DNA of 64,000 nucleotides from Heterobilharzia americana. Its lineage: Eukaryota; Platyhelminthes; Trematoda; Strigeidida; Schistosomatidae. The translations under genes were made by a program, and so were the position numbers. Positions 26,201-38,200 of this stretch are shown here, piece by piece (the stretch's first letter is position 1; every line of letters starts with the position of its first letter). The notes beneath the pieces are model-generated. The model did not search any database and was not told where the DNA came from. It was given only the letters and a program-made list of their open reading frames with translations. The DNA is taken from the NCBI GenBank assembly GCA_944470555.2, contig OX104131.1, positions 12,268,515 through 12,332,514 on the forward strand. The letters are read 5' to 3'.

Positions 26201-29200
26201 GAATGTCCAAGATGCTACGCTTCATACATATACCACAACAAACGGAAGCTGATGGGCGGAAAGCGATAGTGACAATGATATCAGGAGACAACCAGTGAAA
26301 AGGATATAAAATAATAAAGCTATGACACAATAATGAATGCATAGAAACAGATGTCTGTCAATAAGTCTATTGTCTTTGAGGATGGAAAACCTGACTGAAG
26401 TGACCGAGTGGAAGTGACTGACAGGATAATATAAAATGCGAGAAACTCTACTAACCCAATGAGACACTCTGATTAGATACGAATAGCGACTCTTCTCCGT
26501 CAGAACCTGATACTTCACCAAACCACGAAAATCGGAAGATGAAGACCGGTCTGTGACTAAGGAAGACAACTTTATTTGACAAGAAACATATCATTTGTGT
26601 ACAGTTTCTTCTCAGAAAATAAAGTCACTAGGTCGGAATTTGGATACTTATTCTGATTGGTCAGCTGTACGACAAAACTGTCCAATAAGGTATTTCCTAC
26701 CCACACAGTAATGTGAAACAAGGTTGAAATTCAAAACTTCTAACTTAGCGGCTGATGACTTAGGATAGTGATTTCGATTTAGGTCGCTTCCTATTACCTC
26801 CCTACCTAAAGAGTGTATGACTTTCTATTTAAATCTATTTAGAGGGGCTTTGGTCTTCTTCTGACATTAATAAGCTGTCTTCGTTCTGCGTCCTGTGCTT
26901 GTTGTCTAATGTCCCTGCTGAAGATTGTATGTGGTTTGGATGCCTGGTGCATGTCTGTTCTTCTACCTTTACTTTGTACAGAGCAGTTCCTTGACGTCCA
27001 GTCACTTCACCATGTGCCCACTTTGATGGTGAATAATGAAAATCACTTACATAAACTTACTGGTTTAATTTGAAGGCTTGGCGTCTAGCCTCCTTATGGT
27101 GATTGAGCTGATTTACCAATTTCGTATTCCTTTGCCCGGTTTTTATTTGCTAAGGCTTAATAGCATCGAGGACAGTTCTAACCTTTTGACCGTGTATGAT
27201 AACTGGCTCGGTATTGAAAGATATAGTTGTCGTACAGTAAGGCAGCAAAACATTATTCAGTACTTTATCCGTCGTCCCTTCCCCTTTACTTTCAATACGT
27301 CATCCGCGATAGAGAGTGATGCATGCTTCTGAAGTAAGCTTTCCGATAGTGGCTAATCAGACATACGAGGTGAAACCATGTCTTGCTATGATGACGTTAT
27401 ATGAGAACATTGAATTCAAGGGAAAACTTAAAATTTCTAGTTTATGTATCCAGTCCAAAACAAGTGATTCTAAATCATGGCGATTCGTAGGATAATATAC
27501 ATCATTGAATTTCCGTCCACCAAACTGTATATGACAGCAAATTTCACCAACTAGTTTTAGCATATTCTTCGAAGCATTTTGAGCGGTGTGTTCAGTTGGT
27601 TGGATCTGTTGGCAACCAAGTGTGCGCCACATGCTGCGAGAAATCAAGGTTATATCGTGAGCTGTATCAAGCTGTTGACGAACCAGTTTACCACTAACGG
27701 GGAGATTAACATATTTTCTTTTGTTCCGGAAATCAACTTTGAAAGTTGCAAAATTGCTTTGAAGTCGACTGAATGGGTTTTTTGAAAAGCGGACGTCTAG
27801 TCTTATGGGAGCAGTCTACTTTGGCGGATAATAACTTTCTTTATGCCCAAAACGATAACACTGTCGGCACTTGTGCTTTTTAAATAGACAAAATTTAAAA
27901 TTGCATGAACCATAATACAAACAAACTGAAGGAGGTTTACCTGATGAGTTTGACTGATGTTTAGTGTATTTGGAGGTTTACTGCAACCAGTTCAGAAGGT
28001 GATACCATAGCTGTATCATACTTCAAGTTGAGTAGGTGTTGGCATGCCGACCGATAGCTGCTACCTTGACGTGGTGGTCGGGCTTGCATATCACAATGAC
28101 CCAACGAGCTATGCTGGTGGAACGCTTGTTCCCTCGAGGTCCTACCATACCAGAAAGGTCTGTTGGGTAGTGGTTAGACGAAAAGCAGTTACCGTTATAG
28201 TGTAAATTGCTACACTATGATGGGGGTCTGAGGGCGAAGTCGTACTGCTGCTAGCTGGATGGGGTGTGACAGCAGTAAGGTGTTTCCCTTGGATGACCAG
28301 CAGTGCCAAGCTGATGCTGCCTTCTCAGTGGAAGGGGGGGTTAGAAAAGGTCGGCCCCAAAAATAACACACTCCACCACGCCCCACGGTCTGCCGGGCCG
28401 GCGGTGTTGGTTCACTTGTCGTTTCCTTTCGACCATCCGGCCCCAAAAATACAAAAATTCAAAATAATCATACTCAAAAGGCTGGGTGTGACAGGCCTCA
28501 AGCAGATGTCCGATGGGCTCTGCGGTCACACAAATCTCTTTCAGGTACCTTAAGAAGAAATAGCCTTCCACGGTGTGGGCAGCCGGGAAGTGTCAACCGC
28601 CCTCACAACTCTGTCAGCACCCAAGTTTCTTCTGACTGCTATCCTCCTCCTCCATCATTACCTTCTAATCTTCCTTCACGTCTCTTAATTAATGATGCTG
28701 CATCATCTTCAATTTCTCCTACCTCTGCAGCCTTCGACAACGATCTGAGTCCACAGAACAGCATCCCTGGTCTCCTTAAACCACGCTCCAAATTACATAT
28801 TGGAGCCTTCAATGTCCGCACCCTCCGTCAAATTGGCCAACAGGCTTCGTTGGCAAAGACTCTAGCAACTCGGGGCATGGATGTGTGCTGTGTTTGTGAG
28901 ACACGCATACAGGACCCAAGTGTGGTTATTCACCTGACCTCTCCTGACCAATCTGGTGAATCTGCAAAATTCACCCTTCGAGTTTCTGGAGATTCGATAG
29001 CTAGCTCTCGTGGTCTTGCAGGTGTAGGTATAGCATTAAGCACCAGGGCAGAAAACTCACTACTAGACTGGATCCCAGTTGATAGTCGCCTCTGCGCTAT
29101 GAGGCTGAACGGCACAGTGAGAACTAAAAGGAATAGTGAGACTCGCCGTTGTCTCTTTGTAATCTCTGCTTACGCACCCACTGACTGTAGTTCGGATGAA

Positions 29201-32200
29201 GTGAAGGACGAGTTCTACCATAAACTGTCTAACCTCCTCTCGAAAGCCAAACGTTCGGACGTAGTGGTTGTTGCAGGTGACCTCAACGCACAGGTGGGTA
29301 GACTGAGTGAGGCAGAAAGGCACTTAGGTGGCACTTTCGGAATCCCAGCTGAACGTACAGATAACGGTGATCGCCTATTACAACTATGCTCAGATAACCG
29401 CCTATTTTTAGCCAGCACAAATTTCAGACATAAAGAAAGGCACTGTCTGACCTGGCGTCCACCGAGCTCGACTCAGCGATGGACACAGATAGACCACATT
29501 GCTATTAGTCATCGCTGGAGAGGATCGGTGGAAGACTGCCGCTCCTTCTGGAGTACGTGTTTGGACAGCGATCATGCGTTGGTCCGAGCACGTATATGCC
29601 TGCGTCTCAATGGACGTAGAAAAAATTTGGCAACAAAACCACTACGAGTTCTGCTGGACAACGAAAACACCAAAGCCGTGTTCAGTGAGAAGTTGGCTAG
29701 GCAGTTATCGGAACAAAAGACTGTCACTCATCCAGAAGAAGCTTGGTGCCATCTTCAGTCTACTGTAAAAGCAGCACTGGAGACTGTAGCCGACTCCAAG
29801 ATAATGGCTAAAAAGAGCCAGTGGATATCAGCAGCTTCTTCCAAACTAATGGATGCACGTGAATGCATCCCTGCAGGCTCTGAGTACAATGAAGAGCGAG
29901 CGCAACTTAAAAATAAACTGACGAAAAGTCTGCGCAACGATCGTGAACAGTGGTGGGCAGCAAAGGCTAAAGAGATGGAAAAGGCAGCGGCGATCGGTAA
30001 CAGTAGACAGTTATTTAGACTTATTAAGGAGACTGGGGGGAAATGGTCAACAACAGTTAGTGAGGTTATAGCGGAGAAGGACGGATCGGCGATTCACTCG
30101 CAGGGAAGGCGACTGGGACGATGGGCAGAACACTTTGAGGAACAGTTTAACTGGCCTCCAGCCACCATTGCGCTGCCCGCTATCCAGTCGGACCCTGAAT
30201 GGGACATAGAGACAGGTCCCCCAACACTAGAAGAAGTTGAGAAAGCGGTAGGTAGCCTGAAACGGGGAAGGGCAGCAGGACCAGACGGACTACCTGCTGA
30301 GGTATACAAGAATGGTGGTAGAGTTCTCTTAGTCAGGCTAACGGAAGTGTTAGCCAGTATATGGGAATCAAATACGATCCCCTCCGACTGGTCTAAGTCA
30401 CTCATCATCCCAGTCTTCAAGAAAGGCGAGAAGTCCTCTTGTGATAACCACAGAGGAATCAGCCTGACAAACATAGTGTCTAAGATCCTAAGTTCTATAA
30501 TTCTCCGACGCCTGAGTGGAGCTCGGGAACAGCAAGCCCGAGAAAACCAGGCAGGCTTTAGACCTGGCCGTGGATGTATCGACCAAATATTCACACTGCG
30601 CCAGGTCCTGGAACATAGGCATGCTTACAGACGCCCGACAATAGCTGTATTTCTCGACCTGAAGGCGGCATTTGACTCCGTTGATCGAGAAGTCTTATGG
30701 CAGTGTCTGTCACTGAAAGGCGTGCCTAGTAAGTACATCACCTTATTGAAAGCTCTCTACTCGAACACTTGTGGGCATGTTAGAGCCTATGGTGAGTTGT
30801 CCAGGGAGCTATACTCATCAAGTGGTGTCCGTCAAGGATGCCCACTATCCCCATTCTTATTTAATTTTATCATAGATATTCTTATGGAGGTTTCCCTCTC
30901 GTCACCTAATTACAAAGACGTTGACCGAATCACAGGTGAATTTTCCTTAGATCTAGAATATGCAGATGACATAGTCCTGTTAGGTGAAGACGCTGACAAG
31001 ATGCAGAGTCTTCTGAACACTTTGAGTGGGAATTTGAGAATGTTTGGGATGCGATTTTCACCACCCAAATGCAAATTTTTGCTCCAGGACTGGTCTTCAG
31101 CGGTACCGCGGTTAACAATAGAGAGTGAAGTGGTTGAGTGTGTTGACCACTTCACTTACCTGGGAAGTAGGATCAACCCTGGTGGGTTAGTTGCCGATGA
31201 GATTTCTGCACGGATACAAAAGGCTCGATTGGCTTTTGCCAATTTGCGCCACCTATGGCGCCGCCGTGATATTCGTTTGTCTATTAAGGGTCGCGTGTAC
31301 TGCACAGCAGTCCGCTCTGTTCTACTGTATGGCTGTGAAACATGGCCATTGAAAGTGGAAGATACGAAAAGGTTACAGGTGTTTGACCACCGTTGCCTTC
31401 GTAGTATAGGACGTATTCCGTGGTGTCACCATGTGAGTAATGCAGAAGTTAGGTGTAGAGTTTTAGGGAGAAGAGGTAAGTCAGTCGACGAGGTTGTGAA
31501 CCTTCATCGACTGAGATGGTTGGGACACGTACTACGTATGCCTAGTCACCGATTGCCTCGTCACACAATGTTGGCTGAGGTGGGTTCAGGCTGGAAAAAG
31601 GCCCGAGGCACCAATGTATGAAGTCTCTGACTGTTGGTTTAAGCCATGTAGGACGATGCAGACTAGGTGGTTGGGGTCCACGGGACAAGAGGAACCAGTG
31701 GTTGGAGACCCTAGGTGATATGGCTCAGAACCGAAGTCAGTGGCGCAGATGTATACACACATTATCCTCATCTTAACAACGCTATACCGAATCTCACTAT
31801 TTTGTCACTCCTCTTTCCTTTCTTCTCGTACTTTATATTTCTTTTGACTGCATTCACTTATCTTCATCCTTCACCTCACTACCTTTTTACTTGATGTGCT
31901 GATATGAGGTGTGGCAACTCGGACCGTTACGCAGTAATGCCTGGTCCTATGTTGATAATGATGATGATGATGATGATGATGCCGTTGTCATCATCTGCAA
32001 AGTCGTTCTGGGATCTTGTTCGATGTGTGACAATATTCCCGTTCGAACATCAGCATCTTTAAGGTTCTTTAGACTACAAATAAAAATTAGACATTTAAGC
32101 TGATCACATGTCATTTCCTTGGCTTAGAATTGTTTACATTCGTGATTGACTTTACCAGCATAGGTTATTTTATCTTCCGAAGGTAATTTCGATAATTGAA

Positions 32201-35200
32201 AGTATTGATACCGAATATTAAATAGAGAGAACTGCTCACAAAAGATTTGAGATGGAATATTGATAGTCTCATCGAATAAAAATCCACGAGGATTTCCCGG
32301 CAGGATTAAAATTGATATATTTATTGTATTCGATAGTGGCAAGTCTTCGTAGTAATGATCAAACTTTGGTTGCATCATCGAACATGGAGCACTAAATACG
32401 AAAAAGATCATATTGATTAACCATGAGTCAAACATGAGACCAGATATTAGATCGCAATTAAACTCACTGGTAGATTTAGAAATGCTTTTATATTTATCTG
32501 CATGAGATGCTGACGGCGACTGAATTGACAACTTATGTGTTAAAGCTTAGACTGACATAAGTTGAGATGCTTCATTTTGGGCTTGTTGAAATTGGAAAGT
32601 CGATTTGACGTCATCTACTGGAGTAGACAAAACGAAATAGAAAATCAACACCCGTCGCTAATTGAATTGACTGATTGAACAATAATAATAGTAATAATAA
32701 ATACACGAAACGATAATAACGCGATGCGAAACTTTGACTGACTAGGAATGGCAACTGTTCCTTCTCAGACCTGATGCTTCATTGAGCCGTGAAAATCAGA
32801 AGACAAAGATTGGCCTATGACTGTAAGAAAGACACTTTATTTGAGAAGTACACTGTTCATATGCAGTTTTCCTCAGAAGTTGGATACTTATTTTGATTGG
32901 TCAGCTGTGCGACAAAATTGTCCAATAAGGTATTTCTTACCTACACAGTAACATGAAACAAGGTTGAAATCCAAAACTTCTAACTTAGCGACTGATGACT
33001 TAGAATGCTGATTTCAACTTAGGCCTTTTTCTATCACTGGTGGTCATGCGCACTCAAATACAGGTGTTTGAAAGACGCTTATGCTATTTAGTCGAATCAA
33101 TTTTAGGACTAGATACAGAGTTTTAAGGGGAAAATGCAAGTCAATGGATGTGGTTTCAAACTTAAGCGAACTGAGTTGTCTGGAACATATATTAATCTCA
33201 TCCCCTGGCTACTTGGCCTTATAGCTGATGATGTTTCTATCCATCCAAACTAACATAGGACCAGGCATTACTGCGTAATGGTCCGAGTTACCACAGCTCA
33301 TATCAGTACATCAAGTGGAAGATGAAGAAAAGAAAATTCAGTCAAAAGAAATACAAGGCACTAAAGGAGAGAAAGGAAGAATGAGGAAATGGTGGAATTC
33401 TGTATAGCGTTAAGATGAGGATAATGTGTGTAAACATCTGTGCCACTGACATCGGTTCTGAGCCATGCCATCACCTAAAGTCTCCAACCACTGGTTCCTC
33501 TTGTCCCGTGGACCCCAACCGGCTAGTGTGCATCACCCGACATGCCTCAAACCATTAGTCGAAGACTTCATACAAATGGTGTTTGCAGTAGGTTTCAGAT
33601 GGAAGGGAGCTAAGAGTCATTGGATCAAGAAAATACGTCTATTCTTGAAGTCATTAGCCACCAACTTTAAGTGTTTCGGATGGTGTACGCTTCTTCTTTG
33701 AGGACTTTAAGCAGCAGTTGAAAGCAATTGTTAGAGATAATAAGTGATATGATTGAAAGTTTAGAGCTGTAGTGCATTAGGTTAAGAATTCAAACCCCTA
33801 AGCAATGGGTTCTGGGTGTAAAATTTTCTCAATCTGCCGTTGGATGAGCAAACAGTTAGTATCATAAACTCATCACACAATAACTATAGTTAACAGCCGA
33901 GTACATAAAAATATGTGTAGGTTTGATTTCACTGAAAATTGATCACCATCATGCAAATTTGTGCACTTTTTCTCTTTAGAATCTTGAAAATCTTATAACA
34001 CTTTAATTTATATTCCTTTCACTCATAAATATTTATTTATTGCTACATATATACATATTTATCCGATGTTATGGCAGGTAGAAGTAGTACTCTTTTGTTT
34101 TACGTTCCACATTGTTATGTCTCTGTCTGTCTTGAAGATAAGGCATTCACCTATCTATTCAGAGCATATTCACTAATGTTTAAGATAACTGATGTTTGGA
34201 GTAGAAGTAATTTGTTTCCATGTTGATATTTATCATGGAGAAACACTGGAAGCCTAAGGGGTACTGGACAGCTTTTTCGTTCTAGTATGAAACTTCTTTG
34301 CAGTGCGCCCCCGTAACCCTGCCAGGGATCAAACCCAGGACCTTCGGGTTACGCTGTCAGCACGTTACCATTGAGCCACTGGGTCGGCATTTAATGATCC
34401 ACATTTCCTACTTCTGTCAGTTCACGACATAGTACGACCTCCATCCACTATTGAGTAAGTGTCCTCATGTTCGGCTTAGTTGACCCCACCCATCACAGTT
34501 TCTCACTAGAACTTCTGGAATTTCATCTCAAAGCAGGTCACTAATGAGCACTAGAGTAATCTATGGTCGGGTCATGGGTGCCAACTGCTGAGGCGTCCCA
34601 TACCTGGACGAAACAGCTATCCAGTACTTCTAGTTTTCCAGTGGTTCTCTAACCGGTATCAGTCCACGATGTGAATATCAACTTGAAATCAATAAATGAA
34701 TCTCTACTAACCTCCATATTTGTTTATTCAGAAATTACTGTTATCTGTCTTCGTTCTGTTATTGATAGATGAATGAAATTTATAATCAGTTAGCTTTCGA
34801 TGATCAACCCGGAGGTGCTTGGACTCAAGGATTCCCAATTACTTATAATATGGATCAGTGGAAAGATAAACCATTAGAAGTATTCATTGTACCATTTTCA
34901 CATCAAGATCCAGGTAATTGAAATAATCTTTGAAAAATTATTATCTACTAGCAAATGATGCGAGTACCACTAAAAATTGGAGAATATTTATTGAATAGCT
35001 AATTTATTAGAATTATTCGATTGTACTAATTAACACAGTTAAAATCAGTTTCTCATTATTCATAATAATAAATGCTTAGGTGAACTGTGAAACAGAGTGA
35101 TTCGTGACAGAATTGCCAATAATGTACTATTAGTGTCATTATTTTCAGTGCAAATTCACTGGATACTATAACTAGTTTGTTATTAGAGACTGTCAGATAG

Positions 35201-38200
35201 ACAAAGAGACAGACAAAATCATCGTAGAACCTCGCACACAAGTGGATCGGTTCAAGTTGCCACAATTCATAGTAGTACACAAAGAACAGGTAGGTAGAAA
35301 AAGTCTGATATCAAGGTAAACAAAGTTGTATGAGAGAATAAACAATCTGAAGATGAAGACTGTCTTCAGGACTCTAGCCAGATAAGTCCGCATCTCTCGA
35401 CGCGGTTCAGGCCAATAGTTAGGGACTTCCTGGACCGATGTCACGTCTTCGTCTGGAAGCTATTGCTGCTAACAGCTTCAACTGTTATCATTACCTTTAT
35501 TTCAGTGGTAATACTTGCATATATTTGCCATAACCGACGACCAATTAGTCGAAAGTCGAAAAAGTGATTGCATAACCTTTGGTAAGAAATAAATGCCAAG
35601 AATCCTTATGCATAAACTTTTCTACAAAAAGAGTGTTATGTTAGTTATTTCATTTTACTGTTCTTATCAAAATGGTAATTGTTCTTATCGGATTTTGAGT
35701 GTATTATTAGGATTGATATGATGGTTCCTTATCATAATAGTAACTTATCATGGGATTACTCATTAGTAGCCTGAGTAGTCAGGGGAACTTTATCCTCATT
35801 TCGATCTTGGTGGCTAGCAGAGGGATCCACGATACGCGTTTCGTCGTATATGGGACTCGTCACCTGGATGTACCTGCACCTCAGTGAGTGATGTTGTTCC
35901 CACCTGGGTTCGAACCCCGTACTCTTAACTTCAGACACCAGAGCGTTATTCTTCTTTACTTTATTTTTGAGATAGAAAAAGTTAATTATTGTTGGTTGCA
36001 TTCAGCGTTCTCTTTCTCGGATAAAGTCTAGATTATATCTTTGTACACGAAAGTTGTAACCAGTTTGTGTTTTCCGAGACTGTGAAAGCTCTCATTGAAG
36101 ATTTCCATTTTTCTTCTTTCCTTTTGCGACGTAGTAATTTAGTCATCTCTAGGGTTTAACATTAGTGATAGGAATGAGATGTGGATTGAGTTCTTTTACT
36201 CGAAATAACTACTTGACAGATAATGTAGTGGAAGTAAATGATGTATACAGCTTAAAATATCCCTCTTGAAGATGGTGAAATGGAAACGATTTGAGGCCAT
36301 TTCTAACATAGGTAATATTTTGCATGAATGCGCCTAAGAAACCCAGTGTATATCCTTAACTGCTAACAAATGTAACATGAGGTTTAATAATTGTGACCAG
36401 TTGACTCATTTCCACTCGTGAGTTAAAGGTGCAAAGATTACTTCAGCTACAAACTTTTCAGGAACCACCCAGCAGATATGATTTCTATCGTAATATATAA
36501 ATATTTGTACATGCTTTTAATTAATCTATAATACTGTACATATCTCAGGATCTACCCGAAAAGCATAGATGATGTTACTTTCTTTATCTCTCTAAATACT
36601 GAATATCTGATTATTTTTTATTTCCCTCTTCTCCTGTCTGCGCTCGTTTACCTTCACTTATTTCTGTTCTTCTACTTTACTGTGCTTGTTATTATGATTA
36701 TTATTATGTTCCCCCCTCTAGATTTTTCCTTAACTTTGTATTAACAAGTAAGAGATAAAGTGATACAACTCATAAACGGTGTACTGTTTTGTATATTAGC
36801 CTGCAATTCATGCTCTTTTCGTGAGAGCTATTGATATCTTTCAGCTACGGAAATTTTGATTCGAAAAGCAAGTCATGAATATTTGACCTATCAAAAGAAA
36901 CTTGATTGACTTTAAAGATCACCTTAGCAACTGTCGAGATAACCAATCAGTAATCAGGATTCCGGCTAGAAAGGTAACTTTTCACACAATGAAGGAAAGT
37001 AATTGGTTATCACAAAAGTTAAAGTTAAAAGTTAAAGTCACTCAGAAAGTTAGACTAATGAAATTTGATCTCTCCCATTTAGCTAGTTGTGTAATAAATA
37101 AATTTTAAACGATCGTAGTTTTTGTAAGAATATTAAAGTTTGTACAAGTAGAATAAGCTTTCAACTTACCATCCTAGTGAACTGAGTCACCTCTCTATGG
37201 CTGTCTGCTCAGGTAATAAGTCTTCGACAAAATGAACTCAGTGCACTCCTCAACGGCATACACGTTTGTACAGTAGGCAATGAAACATTTCTAATTTGTT
37301 AGGGCTGTACAGCCCTTGATAATTGAAGCTTTTTTCAAACTCGTATCTCAATAGTCAAAAGTCAACTACTTAAATCAATGAGCCATATTTTCACTATTCC
37401 GAAGAACAATTTTTTTGTAAATAGAAGTATTAGATGAGGAAGTTCGTGTTGCAGAATTTTATTATTATTATCAGTCTCTTGGGTTCCTAATGGAACATAG
37501 GGCTTCAGTAGCACGTCTCCAGTGAACTCTGTTCTCTGAAATCTTTTGAACCTGGCTCCACGACAGCCCAGAAGCTCTCATTTCTTCCTCGCACGATCTC
37601 CTCCATGTCACCCTCGGACGTCCAACTCGTCGCTTCCCATGGGGATTCCACTCGAGGCTTGGCCTGACGCGTGATGTTCCCAGTCAGCCTTCTCAGTGCA
37701 TGCCCAATCCATCTCCACTTCCTTCTACTGCATATTTGTTGAGCGATAGGTTCTTGGTTGGTTCGTTCCCAGAGCTCCTTGTTGCTTATTCTTTCTGGCT
37801 GTAGTAATGAAGCAGTTTCCAAATTACCTCTCGGTCGACGCTGTCAAAGGCCTTCTCAAAGTCGATGTAGTTGAGGTGTAGAGTTGACTGCCATTCTATA
37901 CTCTATTCTATGATGATGCGTAATGTAGCCTTGCAATTTGGTCCGCACATGATTTGTACTTCCTGAAGCCTGCCTGTTCCGGTCGTAGTTGTGAATCCAG
38001 TGCATCCTTTAGCCTCTCCAGGATGATGCGGCCTAATATTTTGCTTGCTCTGGGTGGACAGGCGGGTGATTCCGCGCCAGTCGTGTTACAGAATATATTC
38101 TATTATTACATATATGTAGGTAACTATCAATTTTTCAATGAAATTTAGTATAATCTCTCATTACTTTTATAATTTTTTTAATTACCGAATACAATTGTAT

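Larger units (their letters stand above)
28050..31978 (+). mobile_element. RTE-type non-LTR retrotransposon (family A), near full-length
   Basis: A 3.9 kb insertion in the gag of a Gypsy element. It begins with an untranslated region containing TTGACGTGGTGGTCGGGCTT (28073), a motif typical of the 5' ends of RTE elements. One long frame encodes endonuclease and RT, then a C/T-rich 3' region, and it ends in a GAT trinucleotide repeat (about 31956-31981). A six-base target-site duplication is consistent with precise insertion. It is the youngest-looking element in the window. A single missing base near 31610 moves the last 55 or so codons out of frame, so even this copy is probably defective. 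Confidence 0.9.
26457..33030 (-). mobile_element. Ty3/Gypsy retrotransposon (K02A2.6-like), internally deleted and interrupted by an RTE
   Basis: On the minus strand the order is: 5' LTR (about 33030-32690), gag (32531-31985), RTE insertion (31978-28050), rest of gag with zinc knuckles and protease (28043-27341), integrase C-terminus (27336-26815), a purine-rich tract, and the 3' LTR (26790-26457 and beyond). The RT, RNase H and integrase core are missing: the reading passes from protease to the integrase segment [20 protein letters not shown] within tens of bases near 27340. The two LTRs of this element differ noticeably from each other. Family placement rests on the gag, protease and integrase motifs. 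Confidence 0.8.

Noticed and set aside
28050..28200. Possible HDV-like self-cleaving ribozyme at the RTE 5' end
   Set aside because: Some RTE elements carry one, but I could not build the nested double pseudoknot from this sequence by hand. A covariance search would decide.
35080..35480. Possible host-gene exon in intron 3
   Set aside because: The same sequence blocks recur at 45975-46150 and partly at 54735-54765, so it is an interspersed repeat.
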